64,000 nt of DNA from Polytrichum commune (lineage: Eukaryota; Streptophyta; Polytrichopsida; Polytrichales; Polytrichaceae): positions 6,512,001 through 6,576,000 of the forward strand of contig OX485803.1 of NCBI GenBank assembly GCA_950295325.1, in the 5' to 3' direction. This document shows, piece after piece, positions 37,801 through 48,064 of the stretch; positions within the stretch are counted from its first letter, which is position 1, and each line of letters begins with the position of its first letter. The notes beneath the pieces were generated by a model. The model saw nothing but the letters and a program-made list of their open reading frames with translations, searched no databases and was not told the origin of the DNA. The position numbers and the translations under genes were made by a program.

Positions 37801-40800
37801 TTTATCCATGTTCTTATATTTGTAATTGTCTCAAAATGCCCAAAAAGTCCCAAATTAACGAATATAGTGATAATACCAATTAAACTCTCAATACTTGGTG
37901 ATTATCACAAGATGAGAGAATCTTTGTATACCCGAGTCATTACCATCCTGATAACTTACTGGTACTAGGGTAATTATCATATGTAGGAATACAGAACCTA
38001 ATGAGATCCAAACCAAAAACACATTCAAATACCCTTACCCTAGCTGTATCAGAAAAATGAAAATCCTCATTTTATATAGCCTCAAAGTGTGTGTTCCACG
38101 GACCAGATTCATAGTTAGAGTTCCTGTTTTGTCGCTACAAATATCCGTTGCAGAACCCATGGTCTCACATGCTGACAAGTGCCTGACCTGCAAATCACCA
38201 GTTCAATGATTCAGGTTTTTGGGGTCAATACAAGTTGCACATATTTGATATTCCAAAATCTTCACTCTGAGGATCTGCATTCATTAAACTTTTAAACAAT
38301 AACTTGCAGGTTACAAAGATTACAAGGGCTCGGTCGTCCATCATCTTTGCCATTGAGTATGCCAACCTGCACAGCGTCGCAAAGAGTAGCACAAACGTTA
38401 CTGCCACTGTTGGACGGGTATATAATGTGAATGCATGGTATTGAGACACAGTCTCAACAAGGGTATCAAATAAACTACCCAACCAATATAAAAAATATAA
38501 TACTACACTGTTCATGGTATTTAATGTAACACACTATTTGCAAAGGGTTCCACTAATGCCTACAAGCCTAGAAATGTCATGTCCGCTAATTGTCAACATG
38601 AGTCACTTTTTGAAGTGAATAACTTCTTATGGAATGACATTTACCATAGCACATCGGGTTACTTGACATGATAGTTTATGTTTAAGCATGCAAGAGGAAG
38701 AAAGTATTGAGCATATCACTGCCAAGTGTCATATGGTTACACTAGGTAATGGTCAGCACGTTGACCACTGGTGTAATCTAGGCATAGGTCTCATAATAGA
38801 GTAATTGACAGTAAATGCCACAAAAACTTTAGTCCAGTATTGATATTTTGTTAGGTATCACAAGATGAGAGAATCTTTGTGTACCCAAGTTATCATTTGG
38901 GTCAATAAATTCTTAATACCATATTGATGTGAGGGTACTTATACCTAGGTATGAAGGTTCTTTATTAGACCAGAATGGTATCAAAATGAAATACATCCTC
39001 AAATACCATCTGCACCCTACTGGTATTAGATAATTGTAATATCCTAATTATATATTCCCAAGTGGTATCAAAACTATTATGAAACCAGTCCAACACAAAC
39101 ATTACTATTACAACACAAAGTTTCACCGTACAGCCTTGTGTGAGGAGCAAGGCTTCGCACCATAGCAAGACCAGATTAAAAAACAATCACCAGCCAGCGT
39201 TGAGAATTTTGCAAATTAATGTCAACATCACAGATGCAGATAAGTTTGATGTGGCAAGACTCTTACGTCAGTGTAACTGCAAGAGGCAGGCCTTCTGGTA
39301 CAGCCACCACCACAATCGTCACCTGAGCCGTTTTAACGAATAAGCCATGATTGCATAATTGCCATTAAACCAAAATCTCTTTAGAAACAGAGTACCCAGC
39401 CACATTGTAGATGAGAAACAATTTTTGCAGCTGAAACTAACAAACTACTGGAACTATGTAGGTGATGAGGGCAAATGATACCTTGACCAGTGTAAGTTAG
39501 AGGGGTTTGAAGCTTACGGCAATGGCAAAATAGTCGACAAGTGTGTTGCCATCAGCTCCAGTAAAATGATGGAAATCGACTGTTGCTAAGAACCTATATC
39601 CAAGAGAGGTTCCCATAGAAAGTTATCAAAAGACCTCTATGAATCTGTAAAGCATTCTGTATAAAGAGCGAGCAATTGAGATGCTTGTGCTCAAGTGGAT
39701 TTCAATTAAACTAAAAGTGCACACAATACTGATGCTGTATAAAAATACCCCTGATTTCATGGCCTTTACCAGAATTAAAGCATTTGTCTTTTCTGAAACT
39801 CAGACATTAACCCTAAAAGGACAAAGGTGTTTCTGTTAAAGTGAGATCACTTAAGATGGAAAGCTTAATGAATTCTCCCAAAAATAGAAATTGTTGGAAA
39901 CGACTAAAAGATAACATCCATGCTGTTGAATTTGTATATATGCGTGTGTTACAGACAATACCACCTTCCATGTTTTTAACGTTTAAAATATATAAAAATA
40001 TCCAGGTGCTAAACGAATTATCTGTTTCTTTCAATACAAACTCTAAAATATATTTAGCACAGCATGTTACAAGAAATTAGTAAAGAAACGATCATGTCTG
40101 GCAACAGTGACCAAATATACTACATCTAAAAAGAAAATACTTATGCTACTTTGCTCAATTAGCAGATATGGCAAGAGCGCGCTAGATGGCTGTGAGCAAG
40201 TTTTGCTTACTTTCTACTCTACTTGCCACTATGCGAACTTTGTCCCCAAGGACTAGCAAAATCAAAAGAACAAAATTCTTGAGTTTATGGTAAATGTAAG
40301 AGGCATCAAGGAAGAAATTGAACACCCACCGGCAGAGTAGGATGATAAAAACAAGGATTGCGACAGCAAGGCCAATTTTGCCAATTGTTGTAGCGAGACT
40401 GTTCAAGCGCGTCTGCAAGAGATATCCAATGCAAATTATTTTGATGTATATTTCCTAACTTCATCAAAGGATGCTGGAACGTGGCAAAGAATAGGAAAAG
40501 CAACCAAAATCCCAGACCCTATGTCATGTTCAAAAAGTTTTATTTCAACATGGTTACTAACCTGTAGTGGCGTTTCCTCATCATTGTCCTCGCTAATGGT
40601 TGCCATTAGTTTCCCCCATTCCGTAGCCAGCCCCACTGCTGTTACCTGCAATTTTCTCTTAAATGAGCAATTTCAAATGAGCAATTTTCTAATACATAAA
40701 GAGTTGTGCAACACAAAGAACTAGTGAGTAGAGTGAAAATTTCTATAGGTACACAAATGAGTGGGAGAGCTTGATCATGATAGAACAAACCATCATATCT

Positions 40801-43800
40801 CCAAAGCCATCCATGACCTTGCACCCAGATAGCATGAATGGGTGCTCGTCATCCTTCGGCATCTGCACATTCATCACCAACTTAATCGATACTCTAACCT
40901 TCTTGATAGAAATAAAATGATTTTCTACCCACATAGATTTTTAAGTTGAAGACTGTCAGTGATCAAAGTTCTATAGATACTTTGTTACCTCAAAAGGGGA
41001 AACTTTAAATTCTGGCACAGAAAATCACTTTATGGATTAAAAATCACTCATTAGAGTTATCCTTTAACTCAACGAGACTTTTGGGTCAGGAGTTGCTTGT
41101 TTTGCATAGAACACTTACCATGTTCAGTAAATTTTCGGTGCATGCTCAGAGTTAGTGTGGAGGCTTGAACCAAAAAACAATCTCTAATTCATTGAGGGTC
41201 AAACTCAATTTGGCATGCCAAGAGGTGCTAAAATGAGTTTGGCCCTCAATGAACCAAAACAGGTTGCTCATCATTCAAATTCAAGCACTACCTCCAAGCA
41301 TGCATCACAAGTGGAAAGAAATGAATGATTTTGTACGCAAAACAACAATGGGAAGTCCTAGGTGACCAATCCTAACAAAAAGTCCCATTGAGTTGAAGGA
41401 TATCTCTGAGTCCTCTTGCTTTTGTATGCCAGAGATATTGAAGAAGTCAGAGGATTAAAGATATGCACATACGGGTTCACTTTCACCAGTCATACTAGAC
41501 TCATCGATCAATAGTGAATGTCCTTCTATTAACAGTCCATCTGCTGGAATCTGCACTTTAAGAAATGGCATGAACACAATCTTGGTTAGATGGAACTTCC
41601 TCAATTGCATAAACCCTAGAGGCCAATCTGCATCTCTCCATGCACAAAAACAAGTCTTTGAGCTACAGATTTTCTATTTCAGCTAAAGTGTCTCTATCTA
41701 AAATTAACTTATTCTTCAAGTGCGCTTTTGGAATCGATCGTACACCTTGATGTTATTGATGATTTAGATTCAAGTACACAACCTGAGTGCCCTTGAATGC
41801 AAATACATACTTGGTAATTTGATCATCAAAGTCACACACAAGTGTATTTTTATGTTATCCTTGACATATGATAATGTACTAAATAAAGCTTCAAATCCCC
41901 AAATATATCAAAAAAATTTGATTTTCAGACTTGGTGAGGCTTGTAGAAATTGTGTATATATGTTGTACATTGATCCCCTACATCTTTCAATGGTTAAGTG
42001 CTTAAACGCTTGTGCATCATTTTTGGGTACAATCCTCAAGCAGATTGTTCTCCACCCCAGGATAAGTAAGGAAACTGAAGGAATCATAAGCCAACCTAAA
42101 ACAAAAGACAAGATCGACCAGGGATGGTCACTACGTTGCATGATTCTGTCTGGCAATAACGATCTGTCTGGAGAGGCACACGTTTACATTGTAACACTCT
42201 GCATTAAACCTGTGGCAGCAACTTATGATGATTGCAACATGTTTTCTTCTATCATGAGTGAAATAGGTTTAAAGTGCCCTCAGTCTACCCACAAGGGTGA
42301 TGGGAAAAACAACTGCTTACTTGATCACCAATATTCAGCTGCACCATGTCACCCACTACGATCTCAAATATGGACACTTTTAGTCTCCTTGCACTTCTTG
42401 TCACCTGATACAATTATTCATTCACACTGTGCTGAGTCATCGTGGTACCGTCCTTAAGAGCAATTCCAAACTCTAAGAAAATGAGACCAAGAAAATGACC
42501 TGAACCTTCTTTGAGCATGTAAATCTACCACATTTATGCTAAGATGAACATGTCAATATCTTAAAATTATCATCATCTTTTACTCCTTAATCTGAGAGTA
42601 AAGGTGGAAGGAAGAGATAGTTCTACGTTGATGAAGATCTTCCGTTTCTGGTCACTGAGCTGCTGAAATTGTTTGGCCTGCTGATAATCACTGATAGCTG
42701 CAACCGTACCACGTCCATGTGGACAAAAATTTCAGAGAAGTACTGTCCACACCAAAAACTTATTTTATGCAAGCATAAAAAGACCATTGAGAAATTTATG
42801 ATTATTATACATCTTTATTGAAACAGCAAATAGTGAAAGGTGGATTGCTAACATGCAACCATGACAACCACAACCACAGCAAAGCTGATTCCACTTCCAT
42901 CGTACCAGCCGGTTGAAGTACCCTGAAATACACTACAAGGATACTGTACGTCAATGGCACCTATGACACAAAAACGCATTACATTTAGGCAAACACCATG
43001 TTCAAATGTCGGCAAGAGCTACACTGAATATGATAATTAGTGTCACCAATTCTAATTGTCTTGCACAATACTATTTGTAAACCACGGTATAGTGTCACCA
43101 ACACTAAATGTTAACCCAGCATTATTTGTCATTCCTTGTAACTTTTGGGGGAATTATAGACTTACAGAGTTGCAATTACTGTCACTTACCAAGTGGTTTT
43201 ACATCCAAAACCCAATCATCCATGACAATATTTCATCACAAGTTGCTGACAAGAGAAGGGAGGGTTTTGGCCAATGGATAAACTCATCCATCATCCATGA
43301 CAATATTTGTTCATTTTTTCATAAGAAGTGTCATCCGAAAAGTCACCATAGTGACATTAAATACCATATGACACTAAATATCATATTTAGTGTACGTAGT
43401 CTCTGACATGCCTGTGCCATGTGATTAAGATTTATTTTATTTTTTGGATATTTATTATCATGTTATAACATATTTATTACCATATAATAAATATTTTATT
43501 CTAATATAATTTTAAGTTTTTAAAATAAATCCATACCTCTGTTGTAAGCCCCACAATCAAGGATACAACGGCACAACATATCAATACCAGCAACGTCTCG
43601 TCTTGAAGAGCTTCCCACACATACTCCTATACGGCCTCACTACCAAACTTTCTTTTCTCAGTACCAGACATGTGACCGTTTCATCTTTGTTGATGAATTG
43701 CAACTAGTAATCATGTGACAGAACTTGCTGTAAATAAACGCTGTGTTGCATCCTCAGACACAGTTGGTGTAAATGTTCTAGGATTTGATAGGTAACCATG

Positions 43801-45020
43801 CAGAGTTCTTTTTTGACATAGTCTATAGAACTTCATCCAACTGCAAAGAATGTCAAGTTGATGAGAAAAGTGATAATAATCTTGTGACGCTTACAAGAAA
43901 TAACTTGGGCTTCTTTATGGGATATGTGTTTGCTCCAAATGCCTCGGTCCGCAATTTGATGTCATCTGGACCTCCTTCAATTCCTTTGGCAGGGTCGACT
44001 CGCAACGACATCGCCACACCCTTCAATCCTCCCCAGCTCTTGAGCGATTCTGGGTTCGCCTCAAATCTTGCAATGTCCTCTGGTGAGATGGTGAACCCCG
44101 CCAAACTCCATGGCGGCACCACATGGGCTGCAACTGTAGTGACATACATGACGACAAAAGAAAATGTCGAAAGCATCATAACGTGTCATTGCACAACTAT
44201 TTCTAAACAACTCTGTATCCCTAAAAAGATTTAAAGAACAAAAATGCAACCAATAGAACATTGATATTGCATACCGTCTGTGCCAAGTTTCTTCTTTGGG
44301 TCCTTTTTGGAGTCTTTTGACAACAAAAAATGTCCACAGCATCATAACTTGTCATTGCAAACTACTCCTGAGCATCATACCTCTGTTGCTCTACAAAATT
44401 CAAACAATGATAAGATGCAACCAATTGATACATTACGTACCGTCTGCGCTGGGTTTCTTCTTTGTGTCAATTTTCGACTCCTTTTTGGAATCCTTCTTCG
44501 ATTCCTTCTTGGGTGGTGGTTCCTTCTTCACACTCTCTTTCTTGCTTTCCGTCTTTGCAACCTCCTTGGCTTCAACCTTTTTGTCATTCGAAGGTTTCCT
44601 ATCTTTTGTCTCTTGTGCTCGAGGTTTAGGTGTTGGTGGGGGTAGTGATGGTGCAGCTTTTGGAATAGTGTTTGGAACGGGGGGAGCTCTCGGAGGCGGC
44701 GGCGGCGGCTCCACTCTTTTCATAAAAGGGTTTTCTTGAACCTCCACTCTTTTCATAAAAGGGTTTTCTTGAGCCTCCTCTCTTTTCATAAAAGGGTTTT
44801 CTTGAGCCTCCTCTCTTTTCGTTGAAGGGTTTTCAAGCGCAAGCTCCTGGAGTTTGTGGGCACTGTGTATGCGAGCGCCAGAAGAATCCTGGATGCTTGT
44901 ACTCTGTGCACGAATGTCACCGGGGTCAATCACAGGCTGATTACTAGCCACAGGAACCTCTGCTGGCGGCCTTTGAGACCGCGGCCTGTATGGAGGGATC
45001 TCCATTTTTTGCAGCGGCAT
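25887..45020 (-). CDS. ACA: type IIB (autoinhibited, ACA/PMCA) Ca2+-transporting P-type ATPase
   Basis: Thirty-two exons: 45020-44441, 44313-44275, 44127-43895, 43626-43537, 42922-42853, 42697-42627, 42404-42321, 41550-41473, 40862-40791, 40645-40562, 40412-40330, 39593-39518, 39322-39267, 38366-38324, 38187-38104, 37041-36958, 36800-36747, 36343-36281, 35444-35349, 35163-35050, 34144-33911, 33116-32967, 32768-32652, 32132-32034, 31828-31691, 31314-31214, 30102-30057, 29524-29450, 28340-28257, 28123-28016, 26924-26833, 26001-25887 (TAG). All phases agree: 3513 nt, 1170 residues. Motifs: [20 protein letters not shown] (TM4), CSDKTGTLT with phospho-Asp about 572, KGAAE nucleotide loop, [13 protein letters not shown] in TM5, [12 protein letters not shown] (TM6). 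It pumps cytosolic Ca2+ out of the cell or into compartments using ATP. The protein ends 38 codons into the last exon with no C-terminal calmodulin tail, so regulation likely sits in the long basic N-terminus as in plant ACAs. High intron number resembles the ACA8/9/10 group. Confidence 0.95.
27010..27270 (+). repeat. dispersed repeat family E, copy 1
   Basis: Shares GACTGGTATCAAAATTG, GATGAGAGA, TTTGGGTCAATACCATC and GCATGGTAT with other copies in Ca2+-ATPase introns. Lies between the last two large 3' exons of that gene. Confidence 0.65.
28586..28880 (+). repeat. dispersed repeat family A, copy in Ca2+-ATPase intron
   Basis: Contains GTGTGTGGTTGGGT, AAGAACGGACACCACAAAGA, a G run, and ATATCCATATGAGCTCC followed by CAACCTCGATTTGGATTTGC. 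The family's 3' part (GGAGAAGTG...AACCATTTAAGAC) reappears at about 29298-29360, so this copy is interrupted by about 400 bp. Confidence 0.65.
29608..29915. mobile_element. foldback element, CTAAATAGTCCTA ends
   Basis: The left arm CTAAATAGTCCTAGTAGTGTG pairs with the right arm ending AATAGGACTATTTAG; arms extend to about 25 bp with a few mismatches. The interior repeats AATTAATGTGG-type words. Target duplication not resolved. Confidence 0.6.
30745..31110 (+). repeat. dispersed repeat, uninterrupted paralog of 15545-16235
   Basis: Contains the same ordered blocks as the PKG-intron copy but without the 335-bp hAT-like insertion. It serves as the empty-site reference. Confidence 0.65.
33450..33775. 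mobile_element. foldback element, family B copy 2
   Basis: Left arm GGTTGGTTGTCTTGCATACA and right arm TGTATGCAAAACAACCAACT are inverted; GCATGCTTGGAGTTGG is mirrored by CGACTCCAAGCATGC. Lies in a Ca2+-ATPase intron. Confidence 0.7.
34288..34554. mobile_element. Tourist-like MITE, 267 bp
   Basis: TIR GGGTGGGTTTAC at the left and GTAAACCCACCT at the right, flanked by TTA at 34285-34287 and 34555-34557. Subterminal AGTCCAA / TTGGACC also mirror. Intronic. Confidence 0.7.
37195..38075 (+). repeat. dispersed repeat family E, two adjacent copies
   Basis: Copies start at about 37204 and 37546 with GACCAGTATATAGGTGAATG / GACTAGTATATAGGCGAATG, and share GAGAATCTTTGTA, GGGTCAATACCAT and the ...TATCAAAATAAAAAATATTC tail. 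Both fall in the intron between the DKTGT exon and the MTVV exon of the Ca2+-ATPase. Partial relatives occur at about 38405-38520 and 38815-39080. Confidence 0.65.
41058..41408. mobile_element. foldback element, family B copy 3
   Basis: Best-preserved member: AGAGTTATCCTTTAACTCAA at the left pairs with TTGAGTTGAAGGATATCTCT at the right (about 31 bp arms), with further inner inverted blocks around TTTGGCATGCCAA. Intronic in the Ca2+-ATPase. Confidence 0.75.
43022..43392. mobile_element. TA-flanked foldback element (Tc1/mariner-like), 371 bp
   Basis: Ends CACTGAATATGATAATTAGTG / ...CACTAAATATCATATTTAGTG, flanked by TA at 43020-43021 and 43393-43394. A shorter relative lies at 46641-46855. Confidence 0.65.
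44128..44441 (-). repeat. tandem duplication carrying a 39-nt duplicated exon
   Basis: The end of exon 1 plus intron 1 and exon 2 plus intron 2 are copies of one another with a period of 166 bp (donors at 44440 and 44274). Shared blocks include the exon end (AAGAAGAAAC...GACG), the donors GTACGTAATG / GTATGCAATA, ATTGGTTGCAT, GCAATGACA and TTATGATGCT. Exon 2 is 39 nt with phase 1 on both sides, so it can be kept or skipped without shifting frame. Confidence 0.85.
44709..44840 (-). repeat. four 33-bp tandem coding repeats in the Ca2+-ATPase N-terminus
   Basis: Units at 44709-44741, 44742-44774, 44775-44807 and 44808-44840 encode about 11 residues each of the form [11 protein letters not shown] or [11 protein letters not shown]. 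The upstream-most copy is more diverged (ending NPSTK). They lie at about residues 61-104, before a Pro run and a Lys-rich stretch. DNA identity among three units is nearly complete, so the array is young or homogenised. Confidence 0.92.
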
Positions 45021-45039
45021 TTTGATTCTCTTTTTCCTA

Positions 45040-45070
<31 letters not shown>

Positions 45071-45078
45071 TCTCTCTC
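45021..45078 (-). promoter_or_regulatory. (GA)n tract in the likely 5' UTR of the Ca2+-ATPase gene
   Basis: On the coding strand a near-perfect GA repeat (45078-45041, one CA interruption) lies 20-58 bp upstream of the ATG at 45020. GA/CT repeats are frequent in plant 5' leaders and can bind GAGA-type factors. The transcription start is not visible here. Confidence 0.5.
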
Positions 45079-45665
45079 GGATTGGCGAAGGCCCAAATAA
45101 ATAAATGTTCACAAAGCTAATCCTAATGACAGCTGCAAGAATCTGCACAACATTTGCACCATGTCCCCAGCGTTTGCCCTAACCCCACTTGCATTACTCC
45201 ATTCAGAACATCTTCAACCCATCACTGCCATACTTGGATCAAGCGGTGAGGTCCCTGCATTGACATCCTTGTTGTTAATAGCGCTTGGATTGGTGAAGGC
45301 CCAAATAAATGTTCACAACATTTTCAACCCATCACTGCCATACTTCAATCAAGCGGTGAGGTCCCTGCATTGAACTTAACATACTTGTTAGTGATTGTGT
45401 AATTTTCACATTGAAATCGTGAAAAACATTCACTGTAACCCACCTTAAGCCCTTGGATTGGTGAAGGCCCAAATAAATGTTCACAAAGTTAACCCTAATC
45501 TGCACAACCGCAAGAATCTGCACAACATTAGCACCGAGTCCCCAGCGTCTGCCCTAAGCCTGCTACTTGCACCACTCCATTCACAACACCTTCAAACCAT
45601 CACTACCATACTTGAATCGAGCGGCGATGTCTCTGCAAACTGGGCATCCTTGTTATTATAAGCCC
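45079..45665. repeat. three imperfect tandem units upstream of the Ca2+-ATPase gene
   Basis: Units at 45079-45287, 45288-45399 (shortened) and 45454-45665 each start GGATTGG(C/T)GAAGGCCCAAATAA and include ATCACT(G/A)CCATACTT and AGCGG(T/C)GA. The gene's 5' flank is built from this duplicated block, so the promoter may lie within it. Confidence 0.75.
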
Positions 45666-45832
45666 GTGTTGTGGACCCAGGTTTAGGTTATGTGAATAAC
45701 AAAACCTGCTCTTGCATCCTTCACACCATCTCCACAGCTCATCCCCCTTGACCCGCCGGCATTGTACAGACGAACTTGAAAGCCATGCTGGAGACTACCA
45801 CTTGAGGTCACACAATTGATTATCCAGCTAAA

Positions 45833-46080
45833 TCAACCCCCTCTTCCGATGCATATTGGAGCTTGAAATGAATCATTGAAGACATTGTGAACATGCGCAC
45901 CTACATGCCAAGCAGAAGCAGAAGGAGCCAAGGGTAGTGCAGGAGGTAAAGGGAAGGATGAAAGGGAGGAACTGGAAGCGTTGAGCTCTTGTTTTTCGGC
46001 TGAGGTGTGCCCTCCTGCTGCGGTAACCGCTTTAGCTTTCACGTGAAGGCCAGGGCCAACCGTTGCTTCTTCGTCGCATC
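45833..46080 (-). other. Ala/Ser/Pro-rich open stretch, coding status unclear
   Basis: A minus-strand open frame of about 80 codons without an upstream ATG. Composition is protein-like (KAKAVTAAGGHTSAEKQ, then Ser- and Pro-rich) and GC is higher than its surroundings. It could be an orphan exon or relic. No splice partner was found between the Ca2+-ATPase start and the LEUD stop. Confidence 0.2.
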
Positions 46081-46299
46081 CAATTAATTGCCTTCCCTTG
46101 TCTCACAAGCCATACTCAAAATCAACAACGAACCAAAAACCCAACGCTATGTACTCCAGCCTTACATTGAGGGCTTCAAATGTAGGCCAGGGGCACATAG
46201 GGTTGGTTATGTGGACATGCGTACCCTAGTTCCTCCAACTGCCCCTATTTGTACACATAGGAAAAATGTGAATAGATATTGAGGTAAGCAGGCCTTGAA

Positions 46300-46485
46300 T
46301 AGACACTTTTAGCTCCGCACCCACTTCTCCTAGGATGCGAAACGAGCAATTCAAGTGAGATGATTGCCACATCAAAATTGTGTCATAGTCATTTGCCACA
46401 TACTTTTCGGGGCTCGTATGAATATCTAATTCATTGTTAAAGTGAAGATACTCAAGTTCATTCAATGATCCCCAATCATGTTGAC
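46300..46485 (-). repeat. dispersed repeat family A, partial reverse copy
   Basis: Contains CACCCACTTCTCCTAGGATG, CTCGTATGAATATCTAATTC and the CCCAATCATG end, in reverse orientation to the 54030 copy. Confidence 0.6.
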
Positions 46486-46640
46486 TGAGTCAAAGTATTT
46501 GTCGGCTAACTTCAACCCACTGCCATGTACTTCAAGAGTTGTTTCCTGTTCGACCACTCTTTTAGGCTTTTGCTAGATCTCTGGTAAATAACACTTCATT
46601 AAATTCACCTTGGTGCTTGTCTGGGAAGTTGGGGGAACTA

Positions 46641-46855
46641 CACCAAATATGATATTTAGTGTCACTTACTATTTGGAATTACACAATGCTATAATTGTTT
46701 ATTGTACATCTCGTTGTCTTCCTAACAAAGGTTGAATCGGTTGTTTGGACATTTAGAACAATAATATATTTACTTGGTTAAAATATATTAATAGTAAAAA
46801 TATATAGGAAAGTGTAACCCCGAACAGTAAGTGACACTAAATATCATGTTCAGTG
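46641..46855. mobile_element. TA-flanked foldback element, 215 bp
   Basis: Ends CACCAAATATGATATTTAGTG / CACTAAATATCATGTTCAGTG with TA at 46639-46640 and 46856-46857. Shorter relative of 43022-43392. Confidence 0.65.
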
Positions 46856-46904
46856 TACCTCTATCTACTATAGTTTCTAACTACCGTATAGGGTGCTATA
46901 TTTC

Positions 46905-47150
46905 GGCCAGGGATTCGTGGCACTCAAGTAAAATCATCCATGTGGATGAAAAAAACACAGGAATCATCTAAATGGCTATTTTTGGGCAATTTGATTCCGG
47001 AAATAGAGTCAAAGGCCCCGAATTAGTCTAGTGACATCACATTCGAATGAATCGGCCCTCAACCCCATAGGGGGGCTTTTTTTATTGGAGCCACTTCATC
47101 CACGATATCTTGGATGGATGATTTTAAGAGAGTGCCACGAATCCCCAGCC
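46905..47150. mobile_element. Mutator-like MITE, 246 bp
   Basis: TIRs GGCCAGGGATTCGTGGCACT and complement (about 30 bp) match the ends of the 1.4 kb element at 54611-56038. The 9-bp flanks CTATATTTC and CACTATTTC agree at 7 of 9 positions, consistent with a decayed 9-bp duplication. Confidence 0.7.
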
Positions 47151-48064
47151 CACTATTTCATCTTACAAGTGCCGGATTGTTGTTCCCACGTGAGATTCAA
47201 GCAGGTCTCCACCAATATATTTGACACATGGCAAATTTTGAAGGAAAATAATTAATTTTTGTTGAAGTAGAGAGACCTCTACGGTAATGTATTGTACAGG
47301 AAGAAGGGTTCTCAAAAGACTGCTAGAGTCAGTCCTCCCATAAGTTACAAAATTGTTGGAAAAATACGAGAAACAGAGTGACCTCAACAAGTGCATAACA
47401 TCCATCTGCACGTGTCTCTGCATAGTATTTGCTTTACAAGTCAGATTTCTGGATAAGGAACTTAATTCAAAACCTCCCAGAAGTTGCAGTTTAAACTGCT
47501 TCCATTAAGGCTCATTTATTGAAAATTGATGACCTCTTCAAGAATAGTTGTGTGTACACAGAAAGTAGTACATCTGAAATTAACACAGCTTACGTGTGCA
47601 CATACAAGTCTCTTTTATGTCAATTCAGATTCTGATGACTTCCCTTGAAGTTCCTAATTTGCCGCTTCACGTCAAGCAGAACCTGATCAAAAGTAGGATC
47701 TCCTTCAAAAACTCATTGATGTCCAACAAAATCATTTCTGACTGCAGCAAATGAAGCAGCTTGAGTCCAATGTTTAAAACAAACAACCAGATTAACTAAC
47801 CACCATCACCAATAGTTGTAGATATCTAGAACTGAAGGTGAAATCACATGTTAGGAAACTGCACTGTCTCCTTCGCCTCTCATATTCTCCACAAACTGGG
47901 CAACACATAATTTTCCCATATCTTAATCAAGTGTTGATGATAGGTAAAACAGGAGATTCCTTCTCCACTTCTTTTATCATTAATATGCAAGACCACCATA
48001 GGAACATAATAGGGTACAATACCAGTCGGCTCAAGACCCTCTATTAATTCAATAGTAAACATAT

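Noticed and set aside
41819-42457. 212-codon plus-strand open frame
   Set aside because: It runs antisense over a well-supported Ca2+-ATPase exon (42404-42321) and its intron, and resembles no family; part of it overlaps a dispersed repeat also seen near 22800.
44280-44739. Plus-strand frames of 121 and 147 codons rich in Phe, Leu and Gly
   Set aside because: Antisense of the Lys- and Pro-rich first Ca2+-ATPase exon.
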